Assembly (NCBI GenBank): GCA_031292485.1
Contig: JARLHA010000048.1
Location: 56,663 to 120,662, forward strand
Direction: 5' to 3'
Length of the DNA stretch: 64,000 nucleotides
From: Mucilaginibacter sp.
Lineage (GTDB): Bacteria; Bacteroidota; Bacteroidia; Sphingobacteriales; Sphingobacteriaceae
A program made the translations under genes and the position numbers. Under the pieces are notes generated by a model. It did no database searches. It saw only the letters and a program-made list of their open reading frames with translations, and was not told the origin of the DNA. Shown here in pieces: positions 1-9,103 of the stretch; position 1 is the first letter of the stretch, and every line of letters begins with the position of its first letter.

Positions 1-861
1 GTTATGTGATACGATATACGCGAAATTTTGCAGCCGCTTGTTCTGGTCGTTCAGTAAGTTGATAGATGACTGTAAGGCGAGGCCTTTCTTTTTGATGTTA
101 TCAATATCCTGAAAAATACCCCTTATTTTTATGCATTTGCCATAGTCATCAATAATAGGCATGCCTTTGGCCCTAACCCAAATTACATTATTCTTGGCAG
201 TGCGTAACAGCAGCTCCATATCGTAGGGCTTGCAAAATTTAACGGCATTGTCAATGGCCTCGTTTAATAAGGGGCGGTATTGGGGTTCAAAAAAACTGAT
301 GGCTTCTTCGATGCTTAATTTTACCTGGTCGTTAAGTTCGTAAATATCGAAGGCTTCTTTCGACAAGGATAAGTTCATGCCGGCAACATCAATCTCAAAA
401 CCGCTAACTTTGGCTATGGTGCCGGTTTCGTTGAAAAAGAAATCGTTTTGTGCCGAACGTAAACTTAAAAGCTTCGCCTGGTTTATATTTATAAGCGAGC
501 CGGTAAATTTAGGGCCATGGCCGTTCTCCCATCTTTGGGTGGTACTCTCGAACCACTGGTAACCTGATGATTTGGTTAAAAGGCGGATCTGGACAATATT
601 GCTATTTTCGGGGCTGCGGGTGTTAATGGCTTTCAGAAAAATTGGTTTATCATGATGATAAATCAGGTTCTCCAGAAAATAGTTGTAAGAACACTCAATC
701 TCGCCTGGCTTATAGCCAAGGATGGTATAAAATCCTAACGACCATTTAACATCTTTGGTGGTGATGTCAAATTCCCAAATACCCGCATTAATATGATCAA
801 TTATCTGAGCAAGATGGGATGCATCGTCCGAATAAAAATTGTTCCCTTCCTCAATACTCAT
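1..861 (-). CDS. PAS-domain sensor histidine kinase, 3' part missing
   Basis: The frame is open from an ATG at 861 down to the window edge and gives 287 residues without a stop. Two PAS-like sensing regions can be made out (about residues 10-125 and 140-265), the second preceding a linker rich in Lys and Gln. The last residues read NFAYIVSHN, the H-box of a HisKA dimerisation domain, so the phospho-acceptor is His286. The ATPase domain must lie outside the window. No transmembrane segment or signal peptide is seen, so this is probably a cytoplasmic kinase. Such PAS kinases are abundant in Sphingobacteriaceae and the signal cannot be predicted. No response regulator is adjacent in the visible part. 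Confidence 0.85.
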   Translation of the reverse strand, partial: MSIEEGNNFYSDDASHLAQIIDHINAGIWEFDITTKDVKWSLGFYTILGYKPGEIECSYNYFLENLIYHHDKPIFLKAINTRSPENSNIVQIRLLTKSSGYQWFESTTQRWENGHGPKFTGSLININQAKLLSLRSAQNDFFFNETGTIAKVSGFEIDVAGMNLSLSKEAFDIYELNDQVKLSIEEAISFFEPQYRPLLNEAIDNAVKFCKPYDMELLLRTAKNNVIWVRAKGMPIIDDYGKCIKIRGIFQDIDNIKKKGLALQSSINLLNDQNKRLQNFAYIVSHN

Positions 862-1362
862 ATTAATAGTAAATTCATTTTGGTTTAACCAATATTACAG
901 TTCGGTATAGAAAATTCTATGCCAAAGCAAAAAGCAGCGGGTCACCAGGCCTCCCTAATACGTAATCGGGAGAAAATGGTTGACAATAATATATAAAACA
1001 TCACGTCATTTATTAGCAGTTCAGTAAAAAACAGCATATTTTAATTATAAGTTGTAATTGTTTTACCAATAGATATTGGGCTAATTATGGGCGTTTTGTG
1101 CATAAAATACACCATAGGCTAATCAACAATAAAAGCATTCCCACCTTTTTCAATACGCGGGTTTGCAGCCATATAAGCAGGGACAAAAATATATAGCCGG
1201 GTATTATTGATGTGTTTAATTGGTTGGGGGATTAGCCCTTTGCTTGTTTAAATAATATTTTATACTTCCACAAATCGTGGACTGGAATACCCAATGCGCA
1301 ACGGGGTGCTTTTTGATGAATGCAGCACGTTAGCGTAATGGATTAACCGTTCAGCAGGATCG
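862..1362. other. non-coding gap upstream of the histidine kinase
   Basis: About 500 bases without a credible ORF on either strand. It is AT-rich and holds the promoter region of the leftward kinase gene. I see no RNA gene and no repeat here. The terminator of the leftward protease gene begins at its right edge. Confidence 0.5.
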
Positions 1363-1391
1363 AAAAAAGGGTCCGGAAAAACCGGACCCTT
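1363..1391 (-). terminator. rho-independent terminator of the DegP gene
   Basis: A 10-bp perfect stem (AAGGGTCCGG at 1367-1376 and its complement at 1382-1391) with a 5-nt loop. It is followed on the minus strand by a run of T. It sits 22 bases past the protease stop codon. Confidence 0.85.
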
Positions 1392-1413
1392 AACTATTTA
1401 TTCACAAAAAATA

Positions 1414-2961
1414 TTATTGTATCTGTATAGTGCTTCTAAGCTTGCTGCCATCAGGGTAATAACCGGAAATGGTTAAAACACCATGTTCCAGGTGACCGAG
1501 TGCACGGTCCATATCGTCAATGCTGGCAATAGGCCGTTTATTGATCTCGGTGATCACCGATCCAACCGGAACTTCGGTATAATCAAATAAACCACCATCG
1601 CGTACCTGGGTTACCACTACGCCCGCATTTACATGGAACTTGGCTTTCATTTCAGCATTAACCGGTACAAAGCTTGCGCCAATGCGGTTGAATAATTCTT
1701 CAGCCGATTTTGTTACGGCTACTTTTTCAGGTGCCGGGTTATTGGCCTTTAAAGTAACGGTAAAGTTTTTTTCGTCGTTACCGCGTAACACGGTTAAGCG
1801 AATTTTATCACCCGGCTCCAAACGGCCTACACGTTCCTGCAAGTCAGATGATTCATATACTTTCGAGCCGTCAATTTTAGTGATGATGTCGCCTTCTTTT
1901 ATACCAGCCTGCTCTGCGCCACCGCCCGGAACAACTGTATTAACATACAAGCCAGCGGTTTTGTCGGTATGCAGATCAGCAGCAGCATCCTCATCAAGCT
2001 CCCTGAAGCTGATGCCCACATAGCCGCGTTTTACAGCACCAAATTTTTGAATGTCATCCAGTACCTTTTTGGCAAGGTTAATAGGGATAGCAAAACCATA
2101 ACCTTCATATGAACCGGTATGAGAAGCGATGGCCGAATTGATACCAATCAGTTCGCCGTTGGTGTTTACCAGTGCCCCGCCGCTGTTGCCAGGGTTAATC
2201 GCAGCATCAGTTTGTATAAACGACTCGATGGCCTGGTTCAGTTTTGGTGTTTGCTGGTATTGCGTGCGGCCAAAAGGACTTTCCTGTTGCTGATTATCTT
2301 CCTGCCCGATAATACCAATACTGCGACCTTTTGCACTAACGATTCCTGCGGTTACAGTCGAAGTTAATTTAAAAGGATTACCAACGGCCAAAACCCATTC
2401 ACCAACTTTAACATTGTCAGAGTTGCCTAATTTAACGATGGGCAGGTTGTGTCCCTCAATTTTAATCAGGGCCAGGTCGGTATTAGGGTCGGTGCCAATC
2501 ACTTTGGCTTTAAAATCCTGGTGATCATTGGTAACCACTTCAATTTTTTCAGCCTTGTCAACTACGTGGTTGTTGGTTACTATGTAGCCGTCCGGCGAAA
2601 TAATAACGCCTGAACCGGAAGCCATTTCAGGAGCCATCTGCGGCATGCGCTGCCCGAACATGTTGCCAAACATTTGCTGTAATTCGCTTTGCTGGTCGTT
2701 TGATTGGTGGTTAGTGTAAGTGGTGCGGATATAAACTACCCCTGGTGTTACCGCTGCTGCAGCTTCGGTAAAATCAACCTGGCCTGCCGATGATAAATTA
2801 GAGGGTGCAGGCGTTAAATGATTACTTGTGGCGTAATAAACTTTTTGCTGGTCTTCAAAACTCATCGAGTGGATATATTTGTTTTCCGCAAATTTATATC
2901 CCCCCAGCGCCACGGCGGCGCCAGCAAACGCTGTTAATAATGTTAATCCAAACTTTTTCAT
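1414..2961 (-). CDS. degP: Do/HtrA-family periplasmic serine endopeptidase
   Basis: 515 residues with an N-terminal hydrophobic signal/anchor segment (residues 4-21). The chymotrypsin-like domain carries the full triad: His132 in TNNHVVD, Asp162 in TDLALIKI and Ser260 in GNSGGAL. Two PDZ domains follow (about 310-400 and 425-510). The length and two-PDZ layout match DegP/DegQ, periplasmic proteases and chaperones that degrade misfolded envelope proteins under stress. A Gln/Met-rich insertion (about 86-112) precedes the protease core, as is usual for the LA loop. The gene is monocistronic, with a terminator just downstream and a -7 box about 45 bases upstream. Confidence 0.95.
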   Translation of the reverse strand: MKKFGLTLLTAFAGAAVALGGYKFAENKYIHSMSFEDQQKVYYATSNHLTPAPSNLSSAGQVDFTEAAAAVTPGVVYIRTTYTNHQSNDQQSELQQMFGNMFGQRMPQMAPEMASGSGVIISPDGYIVTNNHVVDKAEKIEVVTNDHQDFKAKVIGTDPNTDLALIKIEGHNLPIVKLGNSDNVKVGEWVLAVGNPFKLTSTVTAGIVSAKGRSIGIIGQEDNQQQESPFGRTQYQQTPKLNQAIESFIQTDAAINPGNSGGALVNTNGELIGINSAIASHTGSYEGYGFAIPINLAKKVLDDIQKFGAVKRGYVGISFRELDEDAAADLHTDKTAGLYVNTVVPGGGAEQAGIKEGDIITKIDGSKVYESSDLQERVGRLEPGDKIRLTVLRGNDEKNFTVTLKANNPAPEKVAVTKSAEELFNRIGASFVPVNAEMKAKFHVNAGVVVTQVRDGGLFDYTEVPVGSVITEINKRPIASIDDMDRALGHLEHGVLTISGYYPDGSKLRSTIQIQ

Positions 2962-3004
2962 CTTATTTATTCTTTTCTTTGCTAAGTTTATATTTTTTAT
3001 TGAT

Positions 3005-3012
3005 CAAATTTA
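3005..3012 (-). promoter_or_regulatory. Bacteroidota -7 promoter box for degP
   Basis: Minus-strand TAAATTTG matches the TAnnTTTG consensus. A TTTG lies upstream, but the spacer is shorter than the usual 19-21 nt, so the -33 element is weak. Confidence 0.5.
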
Positions 3013-3183
3013 ATACCATATAGACGTCAAAATCAATACTTAGTTATCATAAATGTTGTTAAATTTTGTTAAATTTAAAACTGGGATAGTTTAACAATCA
3101 TCTCTTTAAAGATACGATGATTAGACCAAATAAGATTTTATTCGTTTAAATGCTTGATCGGAATTCGTTTATTAGAAATATTA

Positions 3184-3969
3184 ATGAAGATACATTTTTA
3201 TAAATACCAGGGGGCAGGCAACGATTTTATATTGATAGATAACCGTAAAAACATTATCGATCATCAAAATCCAGCGCTTATTGCGCGGTTGTGCGACCGC
3301 AGGTTCGGCATTGGCGGAGATGGTATGATGTTCCTGCAAAATCGCGAAGGCTACGATTTCGAAATGGTTTACTACAATGCCGACGGGCAGCCCAGCAGCA
3401 TGTGCGGAAATGGCGGCCGCTGTATTGTTGCCTTTGCAAAGTTTTTAGAGATAGTTGACACTGAAACCAACTTTTTGGCAGTTGACGGCCCGCATTATGC
3501 CAAAATTTCAGCGGAAGGCGACTGGGTAAGCCTGCAAATGATAGATGTGGACACTATCAATACCGATGACGACGCCTATGTATTGAACACCGGCTCGCCG
3601 CACTATGTAAAACTGGTGGATGGCTTAAAGGAAAAAGATGTTTACAGCGAGGGCTATGCCATCCGCAATAACGATACGTATAAGGAAAAAGGCATCAACG
3701 TAAACTTTGTTGAACCAAATGATACAGGCTACTTTGTACGCACCTTTGAGCGTGGTGTTGAAGACGAAACCTATGCCTGTGGTACCGGCGTAACAGCAGT
3801 AGCACTTGCTATGGCCAAACACCAGCATCAAACCGGGCATATCACCACCCCCATAAAAGTATTGGGTGGCGATTTAAATATCCGCTTTGATTACGACGGG
3901 AAAAAATATACAGACATATTTTTAGAAGGACCCGCGGTAAAGGTTTTTGAAGGGGAAGTGGAGGTTTAG
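3184..3969 (+). CDS. dapF: diaminopimelate epimerase
   Basis: Interconverts LL- and meso-diaminopimelate in the lysine/peptidoglycan precursor pathway. The two catalytic cysteines are visible: Cys74 in MCGNGGRC and Cys199 in YACGTGVTA. I chose the ATG at 3184 because MKIHFYKYQGAGNDF is the conserved N-terminus of DapF. An in-frame TTG at 3154 would add ten residues with no family support. At 261 residues the length is normal. It is divergent from degP and followed by the DUF6934-like gene after 34 bases. Confidence 0.95.
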   Translation: MKIHFYKYQGAGNDFILIDNRKNIIDHQNPALIARLCDRRFGIGGDGMMFLQNREGYDFEMVYYNADGQPSSMCGNGGRCIVAFAKFLEIVDTETNFLAVDGPHYAKISAEGDWVSLQMIDVDTINTDDDAYVLNTGSPHYVKLVDGLKEKDVYSEGYAIRNNDTYKEKGINVNFVEPNDTGYFVRTFERGVEDETYACGTGVTAVALAMAKHQHQTGHITTPIKVLGGDLNIRFDYDGKKYTDIFLEGPAVKVFEGEVEV

Positions 3970-4003
3970 TTACGAAGTTGAGACAAACCGACACCTAAAT
4001 AAT

Positions 4004-4463
4004 ATGAAGTTAGAACGTTATCAATTAAAAGCCGAAGATTCATTAATGGTTTTTGACTTTGTTAGCGATGGGCCAAAAGGACGGATACCTAAAATAGTAA
4101 AGTTCAGTGAAACTAATTTAAAAGACCTTTATAATCTGGCATTTGGCGATAAAGATATCGAGACAGGCGAAATAAATGATCTATCCATTTCAAATAATGG
4201 AGATAGTGAAAAGATACTTGCTACAGTAGTTGCAGCTGTTTATGCGTTTACCGACTATTATCCGGACAGTTTTGTTTATGCCACAGGAAGTACAAAATCC
4301 CGGACAAGACTTTATCGTATGGGGATTACAAAATATCTAAAAGAAATTACTAAAGATTTTTATGTTTTATGGTTTGCATAAAGAGGAATGGGAAACTTTC
4401 GAGAAAGAAATTGAATATGATGCTTTTCTTGCTAAAAGAAAAAAACGTAGCTTTACATTATGA
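4004..4463 (+). pseudogene. DUF6934-family gene with a single-base frameshift near its 3' end
   Basis: The frame from the ATG at 4004 (MKLERYQLK...) gives 125 residues and stops at 4381. It contains the family core GPKGRIPKIVKF, LAFGD and TGSTKSRTRLYRMGITKYL. The next frame continues in the same style from 4368 (YGLHKEEWETFEKEIEYD) to a TGA at 4461-4463. Removing one T from the TTTT run at 4365-4368 would restore a protein of about 152 residues. This is therefore either a real slippage mutation, programmed slippage, or a sequence error. The function of the family is unknown. The restored stop overlaps the start of the next small gene by ATGA, which suggests translational coupling and a two-gene module. 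Confidence 0.7.
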
Positions 4464-4624
4464 ATATTGAGGAACTTAATAAAAGAAAAGCGCCAATAGT
4501 GGTTATTGACAACTCCCTTAAGAAATATAAGGAACTCCCTTTATTTCAGGATAAGGTAGATAAAGCCAATGAAATGCTGCGCACAGTGGGCCTTCCAAAG
4601 GATATGTTAAAGAAGGCGAAGTAG
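4460..4624 (+). CDS. 54-residue conserved-looking partner of the DUF6934-like gene
   Basis: ATG at 4460, stop TAG at 4622-4624. The peptide starts MNIEELNKRKAPIVVID and is rich in Lys and Leu with no membrane segment. It is unrecognised, but its start overlaps the stop of the restored upstream frame by four bases (ATGA), the typical sign of a coupled two-gene unit such as a toxin-antitoxin pair. The assignment as a real gene rests on this overlap and on a sensible composition, not on a known family. Confidence 0.6.
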   Translation: MNIEELNKRKAPIVVIDNSLKKYKELPLFQDKVDKANEMLRTVGLPKDMLKKAK

Positions 4625-4649
4625 ACGCGAAGCTCAGGTCTCCACGACG

Positions 4650-5072
4650 TCAATCAGAAAACACCATCTCCTCAACCACCACCGGCTCATTAAAATTACT
4701 ATACCTTATCCATGTCGGAGTAATTTTAAAATGAACGATATGAGGCCAGGTTACTGCCCGTTCGCGGCCATCGGGATAAACGGAAAAGTATATTTCTTTA
4801 TAATCATCATCTCCATCGCCGCTTAACTCGGATGCTGTTCCTTCATATTGTACCGTCGTTTCATTATCCCAGCCAATCACCAGGGCCACCTTTGGGTTTT
4901 GCACCAGGTTTTTATACTTGCGTGATGTTTTAACAGTATCAAAAATAATTTCCAAGTCCGCCGAAACAGCAATGCCGATCAATGCGGCTTCCGGCATATT
5001 TTCTTTGTTTGAGGTGGAAATTACCGCCAACGTATGCTGTTTGATGAAGTTGTAAAGGAAATCTTTGGTCAT
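4650..5072 (-). CDS. pyridoxamine 5'-phosphate oxidase-like flavin-binding protein
   Basis: 140 residues with the split-barrel pattern: LAVISTSNKENMPEAALIGI near the N-terminus, DTVKTSRKYKNLVQNPKVAL in the middle, and a short C-terminal beta hairpin. Proteins of this small PNPOx-like class bind FMN, F420 or heme, and most are of unknown substrate. It is not PdxH itself, which is longer. It converges on the DUF6934-like module with a 25-base gap. The upstream gap to the SNF2 gene holds a short word repeat. Confidence 0.75.
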   Translation of the reverse strand: MTKDFLYNFIKQHTLAVISTSNKENMPEAALIGIAVSADLEIIFDTVKTSRKYKNLVQNPKVALVIGWDNETTVQYEGTASELSGDGDDDYKEIYFSVYPDGRERAVTWPHIVHFKITPTWIRYSNFNEPVVVEEMVFSD

Positions 5073-5102
5073 TGCTCCAAAACTTTATACTAAAATACAT
5101 TT

Positions 5103-5150
5103 AATAAACTATCCACCAATAAACTAATGAACCAGTGAACCAATGAACTA
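5103..5150. repeat. imperfect 8-nt word repeat (AATGAACC type)
   Basis: Tandem units AATGAACC, AGTGAACC and AATGAACT at 5126-5150, with looser copies of AATAAACT before them. It lies between two divergent genes. See the finding on intergenic word repeats. Confidence 0.55.
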
Positions 5151-5206
5151 CCCCATTGTTAACAAATATTTAACACAAAACATTTCCACTTACTGCAAAT
5201 TCTGTT

Positions 5207-5214
5207 TACGTTTG
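5207..5214 (+). promoter_or_regulatory. -7 promoter box for the SNF2 gene
   Basis: TACGTTTG matches TAnnTTTG. It lies 45 bases before the ATG at 5260. Confidence 0.5.
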
Positions 5215-5259
5215 AATTTTTTGTTGATGTAGCTTCTAATAATTTTTTCATCATTTAGA

Positions 5260-8160
5260 ATGTTACGCGTCGACAGCACAAAACCTTGCCAGCTCATTTA
5301 TGCCATTGCCCGGCACGAATATTTGTCGTATGTTATTGAGCCGCACATTGTTCAGCTAAATCCAAATGGCGAATTTTCATTAACTCATCAGCGTTTATTC
5401 TCCAACACAGCAAAGGAATTTTTGCCTTATCTTGATGATATCGACCTTAAACTGGTAAAGATATTAGAAGAGATGGAGCAAGGTAACCTGATCAAAAAAT
5501 TCCACAAAAAGCCCATCCGTCCGTTTGAGTTTTTCACCAGGATCTTTAACGAGCAGCTTTTTGACACTATCCGGCCAAAAATTGAAAAGCGCATGGCCGA
5601 AGCGCTCAACCTGCTGGCCGATAAACCGCTTTACCAGATGAGTAAGGAGGGCTACCCCGCCGAACGTAAATTGCAAATAGCCACCGAAGCCGCAACCGTA
5701 TTGTTCCACTTCAGGCGGGATGAGCAGGAGATCAGGTATTTTCCCACCATTAAATACCAGAGTATGCGCATCGAATTTATGTTTAAAAACGCCGAGATCA
5801 TTTGCAACCACCCGGCCTGGATGCTTTTGGACGATACCTTATATTATTTTGAAAAAGAAATTGAAGGCAAAAAGCTGGTCCCTTTTTTAAACAAACGCTA
5901 TATCGCTATTCCCCGTTCGTCGGAAAAATCATATTTTGAAAAATTTGTGGCGCCGCTGATCGAGAAGCACCATGTTTATGCCGAAGGCTTTACCATCAAT
6001 ACCGAAAAGTATAATGCGCACCCGGTTTTAAAACCTATTTACATTGAGGGGGGCACCTCGCAGCTACAGCTGTTTTTTAAATATGCGGGCTATGTGTTTT
6101 CTTATGGCGACGAAAGGCATATTTCGGTGCGGATGGAGAATGACGGTGATAATTACACTTTCCACCGCATCAAACGCTCGGTTTTATGGGAGAAGAATAA
6201 ATTCCAGCAGCTGGAACAAATGGGGCTGAAAACTGCGTCTACCTTATTTAAGAACCTCGAAGTGGACCTTCCCGGAGAGGATGCCGATCATTCCTTCGGC
6301 ATATTTGAATGGATCAACCAGCATTATGAGGTTTTGCTGGAAGAAGGTTTTGAAATTGAACAGCCGGAATCCACAGGACAAAAACGCTATGTATTCGGCG
6401 GCACCAAAATTGACCTGGAGGTGAGTGAAAACAACGACTGGTTTGACATCAATGCCATTGTATATTTCGGCAGCTACCGGATTCCGTTTATCCAGCTAAA
6501 AAATCATATCCTCAACCATAAAAAGGAGTTTGTTTTGCCCTCGGGAGAAATAGCGGTGATCCCCGAAAAATGGTTCTCGCAATATGGCAACCTGCTGCAC
6601 TTTACCGAAGGCGGCAACCATCTAAAACTTCGCCGCCACCATATAGGCCTGGTAAACGACTTGTTTGAGGGCGAAATGGCCAACGTTTCAATGGACCGTA
6701 AACTGCAAAAGTTAACAGACTTTGAAAAATTGCCCGAAGTTGATATGCCGGTTAACTTTAACGGGCATTTAAGGCCCTACCAAAAGGCTGGCTATAACTG
6801 GTTCCATTTTTTAAAGGAGTACCATTTTGGCGGCTGCCTGGCGGATGACATGGGGCTGGGTAAAACCATACAAACGCTGGCCCTGCTGCAAAAAAACAAG
6901 GAGGAAGCAGAAGCCGCTGGAAGTAAATGCACCTCGCTGGCTATTATGCCGACCTCGTTGATCTATAACTGGCTGGCCGAGGCCAAAAAGTTTGCGCCGC
7001 AATTACGGCTGATGGTGCATACCGGTACGTTCCGTTACAAATCGCCGGAGGTTTTCAGCAATTACGACCTGGTGATCACCACTTATGGTATCAGCCGGAT
7101 AGATATTGAATTGTTTAAATCGTACTTTTTTGATTATGTGATCCTCGACGAAAGCCAGAATATCAAAAACCCATCATCAAAATCATTCCAGGCAGTTAGG
7201 CAGTTAAAATCAAAGTTCAAGCTGATATTGAGCGGCACCCCTGTGGAAAATTCAGTGAACGACCTGTGGACGCAGATGTCGTTCATTAACCCGGGGCTGC
7301 TGGGTATACAGCAGTTCTTTATGAATGAATTTGTGACGCCAATTGAAAAGAAAAAGGACGAAGAGAAGGCGCGCAAACTGCAGGCACTTATAAAACCTTT
7401 TGTATTGCGCCGCACCAAGGAGCAGGTAGCTACCGAATTACCGCCAAAAACCGAAAACCTGTTCTACTGCCAGATGAGTGAAGAGCAATCAGCGGTTTAT
7501 GAACAGGTGAAATCGGAATACAGGAATGAATTGTTGAAGAGTTTGGAAGACGGCTCCTTCCCTAAAAAACAGATACATGTACTGCAGGGATTAATTAAAC
7601 TGCGGCAGATAGCCAATCACCCGGTGATGATTAACAGCGATTATGAAGGTGATTCAGGCAAGTTTGAGAACGTGGTGCATACCCTTTCCAACGTGCTGGA
7701 CGGCGGACATAAAGTGCTCATATTTTCGCAGTTTGTGCGGCAGCTGAATATCTACAGGGAATATTTTGATACGGAAGACATCCCTTATGTTTACCTGGAC
7801 GGCAGTACCCAAAACCGCGGAGATGTAGTAAAACAATTCCAGGAGGACCCGAAAACACGAGTGTTTTTAATATCGATAAAAGCCGGAGGGGTTGGGCTTA
7901 ACCTTACTGAAGCCGACTACGTGTTTATCCTCGACCCATGGTGGAACCCGGCCGTTGAGCAGCAGGCCATTGACCGTACGCACCGTATTGGCCAAACCAA
8001 AAACGTGTTCATCTATAAATTTATCACCAAAGATTCCGTTGAGGAAAAGATACTTGCCCTTCAGCAGCGCAAACTCAGCGTAGCCCGCGCACTCATCACT
8101 ACCGAAGAAAGCTTTATTAAATCGCTTTCGGTGGAGGATATTAAAGAAATACTGGGGTAA
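5260..8160 (+). CDS. SNF2-family DEAD/DEAH helicase-like ATPase
   Basis: 966 residues. The N-terminal half (about 1-490) is a variable region seen in bacterial SNF2 proteins. The SNF2 motor follows: Walker A DDMGLGKTIQT (Lys535), TSLIYNW, the Walker B variant DESQ (about 630-633), SGTPVENSVNDLW, then the C-terminal helicase lobe with FSQFVRQLNIY, DGSTQNR, KAGGVGLNLTEAD and the arginine-finger motif QAIDRTHRIGQ. Members are double-stranded DNA translocases thought to remodel protein-DNA complexes. In bacteria the HepA/RapA branch acts on RNA polymerase, but this lacks the RapA-specific context, so the partner is unknown. It stands alone between divergent and convergent neighbours. Confidence 0.9.
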   Translation: MLRVDSTKPCQLIYAIARHEYLSYVIEPHIVQLNPNGEFSLTHQRLFSNTAKEFLPYLDDIDLKLVKILEEMEQGNLIKKFHKKPIRPFEFFTRIFNEQLFDTIRPKIEKRMAEALNLLADKPLYQMSKEGYPAERKLQIATEAATVLFHFRRDEQEIRYFPTIKYQSMRIEFMFKNAEIICNHPAWMLLDDTLYYFEKEIEGKKLVPFLNKRYIAIPRSSEKSYFEKFVAPLIEKHHVYAEGFTINTEKYNAHPVLKPIYIEGGTSQLQLFFKYAGYVFSYGDERHISVRMENDGDNYTFHRIKRSVLWEKNKFQQLEQMGLKTASTLFKNLEVDLPGEDADHSFGIFEWINQHYEVLLEEGFEIEQPESTGQKRYVFGGTKIDLEVSENNDWFDINAIVYFGSYRIPFIQLKNHILNHKKEFVLPSGEIAVIPEKWFSQYGNLLHFTEGGNHLKLRRHHIGLVNDLFEGEMANVSMDRKLQKLTDFEKLPEVDMPVNFNGHLRPYQKAGYNWFHFLKEYHFGGCLADDMGLGKTIQTLALLQKNKEEAEAAGSKCTSLAIMPTSLIYNWLAEAKKFAPQLRLMVHTGTFRYKSPEVFSNYDLVITTYGISRIDIELFKSYFFDYVILDESQNIKNPSSKSFQAVRQLKSKFKLILSGTPVENSVNDLWTQMSFINPGLLGIQQFFMNEFVTPIEKKKDEEKARKLQALIKPFVLRRTKEQVATELPPKTENLFYCQMSEEQSAVYEQVKSEYRNELLKSLEDGSFPKKQIHVLQGLIKLRQIANHPVMINSDYEGDSGKFENVVHTLSNVLDGGHKVLIFSQFVRQLNIYREYFDTEDIPYVYLDGSTQNRGDVVKQFQEDPKTRVFLISIKAGGVGLNLTEADYVFILDPWWNPAVEQQAIDRTHRIGQTKNVFIYKFITKDSVEEKILALQQRKLSVARALITTEESFIKSLSVEDIKEILG

Positions 8161-8288
8161 TGGCGGATAAACGCAATTTAACATGGCGGATTAACGAAAA
8201 ATTTATTGGCCATTTTTATACTTGTTTTCAATTACCCCGGGTACAATGGCTGCATTGCCATTTGTGCAAAAAGGAACTAAATATATAA

Positions 8289-8320
8289 CCATGGTCTATA
8301 GCCCCTGCACCATAGACTTT
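8289..8320. repeat. CCATAG-type word repeat between convergent genes
   Basis: CCATGGTCTATAG and CCATAGACTTT lie in the gap between the SNF2 and carbonic anhydrase stops. The same word occurs at 45065-45093 and 46172-46200. Confidence 0.45.
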
Positions 8321-8321
8321 C

Positions 8322-8987
8322 CTATTTGAACTTAAACACGTTATCCATATTGGCGTTATCGTAGGCGCTAACTTTCATGTCGGTTATTACGCCGGTTTTA
8401 AGGCTGTAAACCCAGCCGTGCACACCAACGGGCTGCCCGATCTTCCAGGCGTTTTGTACGATAGAGGTTTTGCAAAGATTGCGTACGTTTTCAATCACGT
8501 TGTATTCCACAAGGCGGTCGCAGCGCTCGTCCATATCTGCTATGGCGTCGAGTTTGGCGGCATGGAGACGGTAAACGTCTTTGATGTGCCTGAGCCAGTT
8601 GTCAATCAACCCGAATTGCTGGTTGCCCATGGCGGCAGTAACGCCGCCGCAACCATAGTGCCCGGTTACGATCACATGCTTTACCTTTAACACATTCACC
8701 GCGTAATCCAGTACCGAGAGCATATTCATGTCCGAGTGGATCACCATATTGGCGATGTTGCGGTGCACAAATATTTGCCCCGGGGCAGTATTGGTGATCT
8801 GGTTGGCCGGGACCCGGCTATCTGCACAGCCTATCCACAGTACGGGCGGGGCCTGGCCTTTGGCGAGGGTAGTAAAATACTCAGGATCTATTTTTAAAGA
8901 GTCTTCAATAAACTGCTTATTCCCCTCCAGCAAACTCTGGTACAGAGGATCAAGGGCATTTAAGTCGTCATCAATTTTTGCGCACAT
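8322..8987 (-). CDS. beta-class carbonic anhydrase
   Basis: 221 residues. Zinc and catalytic residues are intact: Cys54, Asp56 and Arg58 in CADSRVP, then His110 and Cys113 in GHYGCGG. It reversibly hydrates CO2 to bicarbonate in the cytoplasm, supplying carboxylases and buffering pH. The length is typical of the family's bacterial type. It is monocistronic: it converges on the SNF2 gene and is preceded by a good -7 box at 9017-9024. Confidence 0.95.
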   Translation of the reverse strand: MCAKIDDDLNALDPLYQSLLEGNKQFIEDSLKIDPEYFTTLAKGQAPPVLWIGCADSRVPANQITNTAPGQIFVHRNIANMVIHSDMNMLSVLDYAVNVLKVKHVIVTGHYGCGGVTAAMGNQQFGLIDNWLRHIKDVYRLHAAKLDAIADMDERCDRLVEYNVIENVRNLCKTSIVQNAWKIGQPVGVHGWVYSLKTGVITDMKVSAYDNANMDNVFKFK

Positions 8988-9016
8988 TTTCTTTTATAGG
9001 GTAGTTTGTTTGCCTG

Positions 9017-9024
9017 CAAAAGTA
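9017..9024 (-). promoter_or_regulatory. -7 promoter box for the carbonic anhydrase gene
   Basis: Minus-strand TACTTTTG matches TAnnTTTG and lies 30 bases before the ATG. Confidence 0.55.
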
Positions 9025-9032
9025 CAATTTAT

Positions 9033-9078
9033 GTTGCAAGGTTGGAATGTTGGAAAGTTGAAAGGTTGTAATGTTTTG
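9033..9078. repeat. GTTG-word repeat, left of the YnfA-like gene
   Basis: Six imperfect units of the type GTTGNAANG run in plus orientation. The opposite orientation of the same word (TTTACAACCACTTACAAC) appears at 9532-9570, on the other side of the 9104-9433 gene. Related stretches are at 34892-34912, 60258-60295 and 60370-60405. Confidence 0.55.
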
Positions 9079-9103
9079 ATTAAATTTTTTCAGGATCAAA
9101 TTC

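Noticed and set aside
3154..3183. TTG start for dapF
   Set aside because: The conserved N-terminus of the family begins at the ATG at 3184.
8418..8690. Antisense ORF in the carbonic anhydrase gene
   Set aside because: The minus strand has all catalytic residues of the enzyme; the other frame has none of a known family.
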